Origin: CALLVY01 sp937899855
GTDB lineage: Bacteria > Bacteroidota > Bacteroidia > Chitinophagales > Saprospiraceae
Direction of reading: 5' to 3'
Length of the DNA stretch: 9,609 nucleotides
Assembly: GCA_039820405.1 (NCBI GenBank)
Contig: JBCBQC010000153.1
Coordinates: 1-9,609, forward strand
A program made the translations under genes and the position numbers. The notes under the pieces were generated by a model. It was not told where the DNA came from. It searched no databases and saw only the letters and a program-made list of their open reading frames with translations. Below, in pieces: positions 7,611 to 9,609 of the stretch. Position 1 is the stretch's first letter. The number at the start of each line of letters is the position of its first letter.

Positions 7611-7619
7611 AAGGTAAGC
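7611..7619 (+). promoter_or_regulatory. Predicted major splice donor in U5 (AAG|GTAAGC)
   Basis: AAG|GTAAGC matches the metazoan donor consensus in eight of nine bases. It is in U5, 24 bases before the primer binding site, so only the 5' copy would be present in RNA polyadenylated in R. No ATG occurs between about 7430 and 7613, so joining it to an acceptor at 4939 or 4949 of a unit makes the env ATG first. An upstream-of-PBS donor is unusual but known in foamy viruses (R region). Confidence 0.6.
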
Positions 7620-7637
7620 CGTTCGCCACGTTACACA

Positions 7638-7648
7638 TGGTGGCAGCG
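7638..7648 (+). promoter_or_regulatory. Primer binding site, complementary to tRNA-Leu 3' end
   Basis: TGGTGGCAGCG immediately follows the LTR. Its complement CGCTGCCACCA is the acceptor end plus CCA of animal tRNA-Leu of the AAG/TAG type (…CACCGCTGCCA-CCA, from memory). The match stops after 11 bases, as AACG replaces GTGG. It primes minus-strand synthesis. The ATG formed at 7637-7639 opens a 26-codon upstream frame that looks incidental. Confidence 0.75.
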
Positions 7649-7898
7649 AACGAAACGTTCTCACGCTATTTATTTCATTCCGTTTCTTTCTTTACATTTT
7701 CTTGGGGGCAAGGGTAATTAGCGTAATTAGCTTAACTCAAGACAAACCGCAAAAAGAAGAAAATGCTAAATAAGAATCTACATAAGCTAAGCTACAACCA
7801 ACAGCCGTTTTCACGGCTAAGGAAAGAGATATTAAGCAAGATTAAACAAGAAAGTCGCCCACCAGCGAAGGGGGCGCCGGCTGCGAGTCTAGGTGCGA

Positions 7899-7936
7899 GC
7901 CGGAGCGGGGGGGCTAAATGAACCCCCGCTACCGGC
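7899..7936 (+). promoter_or_regulatory. Strong leader hairpin (13-bp stem, one bulged A)
   Basis: GCCGG and AGCGGGGG (7899-7911) pair with CCCCCGCT (7923-7930) and CCGGC (7932-7936), with only A7931 bulged and an 11-base loop. The 5' part (AGCCGG, 7898-7903) can instead pair with CCGGCT at 7877-7882, so two alternative folds compete. This resembles retroviral leader switches, but the role is inferred. Confidence 0.7.
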
Positions 7937-8028
7937 CCACCGAAAAGGGTATCTCAGGAGGCACATGACACTGGTTGAAAGAGAGCGCGAGGCATGTGAT
8001 GAAGCCGCGTCTCCCCAGGGGAGAGAGA

Positions 8029-8155
8029 GAAGGCGAGGGAGGCGCCCGTGAGGGTCTCTATGCTATTTCTCGCCGCGCCTCTCGGGGAAAGGAACAAAGA
8101 GCAGTTCCGAGAAGGCGACGGAGACACCATGCGGGTCTTTATGCTATTTCTCGCC
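8029..8155 (+). repeat. Duplicated ~45-bp leader segment
   Basis: The blocks at about 8029-8074 and 8111-8155 are imperfect copies about 81 bases apart. The best part, GGGTCT(C/T)TATGCTATTTC onward (8052-8074 and 8133-8155), is 22 of 23 identical. Just upstream, TCTCCCC-A-GGGGAGA (8010-8024) is a perfect palindrome. No function can be assigned. Confidence 0.8.
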
Positions 8156-8317
8156 CCGGGGGGTTGGGTAAGCGGTTACTCCCCCTGGAAGGTGGCGCCT
8201 TGGAGACAAGGATCACATGTGAGCCCAGGATGGTCATGAAAAGGCGCGAAGATTCTGTGATGGATCTTGGTAAACAGAGAATCGGAATGTTGAGAGAAGG
8301 GGGCAGAAACTGAGAGA

Positions 8318-8453
8318 GCAGAGAGGCTTCTCAGAGGGGTGTGAGAGGGAGTATCAGGGCTCACACCCAGACCAAAGAAAAAAAAGCAGAGAGGCTTTTC
8401 AGATAGGTGTGAGAGGGAGTAACAGGGCTCACACCTAGACAAAGAAGAAAGAA
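8318..8453 (+). repeat. Two tandem 68-bp repeats, each forming a hairpin
   Basis: Copies start at GCAGAGAGGCTT at 8318 and 8386, with only a few differences. In copy 1, GGGTGTGAG (8337-8345) pairs with CTCACACCC (8360-8368). In copy 2, TAGGTGTGAG (8404-8413) pairs with CTCACACCTA (8428-8437). The loop is 14 bases (AGGGAGTATCAGGG type) and nearly identical. The G-C pair 8337/8368 is replaced by A-T 8405/8436, a compensatory change that keeps the stem. This suggests RNA-level selection, for example for genome packaging or dimerisation. Confidence 0.85.
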
Positions 8454-8488
8454 AATAACCTCAGGGAGGAGGATATGGAAACCGGATT

Positions 8489-8517
8489 GTGTGATAAGGA
8501 GGTGGACCAATTCACAC
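8489..8517 (+). promoter_or_regulatory. Third, weaker hairpin with the same stem motif
   Basis: GTGTGA (8489-8494) pairs with TCACAC (8512-8517) over six bases with a 17-base loop. The following CACACCTAG copies the right arm of the second 68-bp repeat, so this may be a degraded third copy. Confidence 0.45.
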
Positions 8518-8552
8518 CTAGGCTAGAGAGAGCCACCGAGGGAAGATTTCGG

Positions 8553-8589
8553 AATTAATTTGGTCATTCTTTCAAGATCCCCCGGACAG
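8553..8589 (+). promoter_or_regulatory. Possible splice acceptors before gag (AG 8575-8576, AG 8588-8589)
   Basis: ATTAATT at 8553-8559 could serve as branch site for CATTCTTTCAAG or CCCGGACAG. Beyond these no ATG occurs before the gag start. Joining the U5 donor (7613) here would remove the AUG-rich leader and the PBS from gag mRNA. The pyrimidine tract is weak, so this is speculative. Confidence 0.3.
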
Positions 8590-8649
8590 GAAGGACCAAT
8601 TTGGAAGCCACTGAAGACCCCATTGCATCTCACCAACTACTTCACCACC

Positions 8650-9609
8650 ATGGCCAACCCCGGAGCAGCAGGAGGAGGCCTCAACGCCCAGCAGCTACAG
8701 CAGATCCTCACCGCCGTCCGGCCGGCCCGCAAGGTGGAACCCTTCTCCACCGGCACGAGCTCCGACTGGCTGGTGTGGCGGAGCAACTTCCAGCTGACCG
8801 CTACCATCAACGGCTGGAGCAACCAACGCCAGAGGCGAGAGATTGCCGCCTCCATGCAAGGTACTGCTAAGCTCCGTGTATCTGCTATCCCCCTCCAGGA
8901 CGGAGTGCCGCCCGGGCAGGCTGACGCCGCCCCAGCGGCCGGGCTGCTGGACGCCTACGAGGCCATCTTCGTCGTCGCTGCCGCCTCGGACCTGGCCAGG
9001 GCCGACTTCCGCCACGCCATGCAGGGCGCTGAGGAGAGCATCCTGGACTTCCACGGGAGGCTCCGCACCCTGTTCCAGCGGTCTTACCCGACCTTGACGC
9101 CGGCGGAAGTGGAGGCCAGCACGGACCTGAGGGAGACGTTCCTCCGCCGCCTGAGGGACTCCGAAGTGGGGAAGGACGTCTTCCGCCGGAGGCCCGCCTC
9201 CTACCAGGCGGCGCTGGACGAGGCTAGCGACGCCGAGGCGGCCCACGCCTTATGGGCCGACGACGCGGTGTGGCCAGACAAGAGGGTCAACGCCATGGGG
9301 TCCCGAGACCGCTCCGTCCACTTCCGCACCACCACCAATGGATGCTACATCTGCAACGGGTCCCACCAGGCCAAGCACTGCCCGCACTTGCCCGAGATCC
9401 GTAAGCACTACATCCCTTCTTATACCCAGGACAGAGAGGGCGGCATGGGCCGAGGACGCCTAGGGTCCGGCAGGGGCCACTCCGCCAGGGGAGGACCTCG
9501 AGGTGGCAGGGGCGGGCAAGGTGGCCGGGGCAGCCGTGGACGGTTCGGCAACGACAACAGGCGGCCCGGCAACTCCAACCGGCGGGACCGCCGGTCGGTC
9601 TACGCCATG
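8650..9609 (+). CDS. gag: Gag polyprotein (3' truncated by window)
   Basis: Begins MANPGAAGGGLNAQQLQ at an ATG in a very good initiation context (ACCACCATGG) and runs 320 codons to the edge without a stop. The middle has a capsid-like helical region (SDWLVWRSNFQLTATING, then a long stretch with LFQRSYPTL and TFLRRL). A zinc knuckle follows with Cys232, Cys235, His239, Cys244 (CYICNGSHQAKHC). This is CX2CX3HX4C, one residue shorter than the retroviral CX2CX4HX4C but familiar from arthropod LTR elements. The remaining 55 or so residues are RG/RGG-rich, typical of nucleic-acid binding. Gag packages the genomic RNA and forms the particle. The missing end probably resembles the acidic tip at 2-70. 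Confidence 0.92.
   Translation, partial: MANPGAAGGGLNAQQLQQILTAVRPARKVEPFSTGTSSDWLVWRSNFQLTATINGWSNQRQRREIAASMQGTAKLRVSAIPLQDGVPPGQADAAPAAGLLDAYEAIFVVAAASDLARADFRHAMQGAEESILDFHGRLRTLFQRSYPTLTPAEVEASTDLRETFLRRLRDSEVGKDVFRRRPASYQAALDEASDAEAAHALWADDAVWPDKRVNAMGSRDRSVHFRTTTNGCYICNGSHQAKHCPHLPEIRKHYIPSYTQDREGGMGRGRLGSGRGHSARGGPRGGRGGQGGRGSRGRFGNDNRRPGNSNRRDRRSVYAM

Larger units (their letters stand above)
7241..7637 (+). repeat. Long terminal repeat (397 bp, single copy in window)
   Basis: The left end TGTGTAA and right end TTACACA form a perfect 7-bp inverted repeat with the expected TG...CA. The unit is bounded exactly by the purine tract and the primer binding site. Because no second LTR is present, the ends are inferred from these signals, not from a direct repeat. 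Shorter ends of TGTAA...TTACA (7243-7635) are possible and would leave two bases on each side, as in retroviral preintegration DNA. U3 would run to about 7427, R would include AATAAA at 7450, and U5 would hold the splice donor at 7614. No TATA box is seen. A weak initiator-like TTTAGTC lies at 7425-7431. Confidence 0.85.
7649..8649 (+). other. 1-kb untranslated leader between PBS and gag
   Basis: No convincing gene is seen. The region is rich in repeats and hairpins and has many ATGs, starting at 7637 and 7764. The longest frame (7975-8313, 112 codons) is Arg-rich, low-complexity and spans the internal duplication, so it is not called as a gene. A tandem GTAATTAGC pair lies at 7714-7731. The leader could hold the packaging or dimerisation signal, or an internal ribosome entry element. 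Alternatively it could be removed by splicing from gag mRNA. Confidence 0.7.
1..9609 (+). mobile_element. Ty3/gypsy-type env-bearing LTR retrotransposon (endogenous retrovirus-like), permuted unit
   Basis: The whole window is accounted for by one element family: gag tail, pol, env, LTR, primer binding site, leader and gag, all on the plus strand. Domain order in pol (protease, RT, RNase H, integrase) and lack of a chromodomain indicate Ty3/gypsy rather than copia. Only one LTR is present, with env on its left and gag on its right, so the window is either two tandem proviruses sharing an LTR or a permuted one-LTR circle. Pol and env each have a full-length open frame with intact catalytic residues, and gag is open to the right edge, so the element looks recent. 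No host flank or target-site duplication is visible, so integration cannot be tested. Estimated provirus size is about 10 kb (internal about 9.2 kb plus two 397-bp LTRs). Confidence 0.95.

Noticed and set aside
7975..8313. 112-codon Arg-rich frame in the leader
   Set aside because: Spans an internal duplication, is low-complexity, and another frame over the same duplication is equally open, so repeat structure explains it.
8318..8453. CRISPR-like array from the 68-bp repeats
   Set aside because: Only two directly abutting copies without spacers, within a eukaryotic retroelement leader.

Overview
This window is essentially one unit of a retrovirus-like LTR retrotransposon of the Ty3/gypsy (Metaviridae) type, seen in a permuted order. 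It reads: gag tail and frameshift signal (1-104), pol (67-4710), pol-env spacer (4711-5006), env (5007-7052), a short repeat-bearing tail (7053-7240), one LTR (7241-7637), a primer binding site (7638-7648), a 1 kb untranslated leader (7649-8649) and gag (8650 to the right edge, still open). No unrelated host gene is visible. The order PR-RT-RNaseH-IN, without a chromodomain, is that of Ty3/gypsy elements.

Pol-env-LTR followed by PBS-leader-gag means the window either spans two head-to-tail copies sharing an LTR or comes from a one-LTR circle or permuted assembly. The right edge stops inside the RG-rich gag C-terminus and the left edge starts near the gag stop, so very little of a unit is missing. 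Joining the two edges directly, however, gives the wrong gag frame by one base, so the window is not a simple error-free closed circle. A full provirus would be about 10 kb with 397-bp LTRs.

How the genes work together: Gag forms the particle. A near-textbook -1 frameshift signal (G GGA AAC, then UAG, then a stable hairpin) sits at the gag-pol junction and would make Gag-Pol. Pol supplies protease, reverse transcriptase, RNase H and integrase. Env is probably made from a spliced RNA: a strong donor lies in U5, an acceptor lies 70 nt before env, and the predicted spliced leader has no AUG before the env start. The PBS fits the 3' end of a tRNA-Leu.

The most notable feature is the env gene. 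Its cysteine pattern and conserved blocks look, from memory, like the glycoproteins of negative-strand chuviruses (Jingchuvirales). This suggests env capture by a gypsy-type element. The leader is also unusual: it has a tandem 68-bp repeat, each copy of which folds into the same hairpin with a compensatory base-pair change, plus a 13-bp GC hairpin and another duplication.

The host is probably an arthropod, possibly a crustacean, because of the gypsy/chuvirus combination and the arthropod-like gag zinc knuckle. This is an inference; no host sequence is present. The main frames are all intact, so the element is young or recently active.
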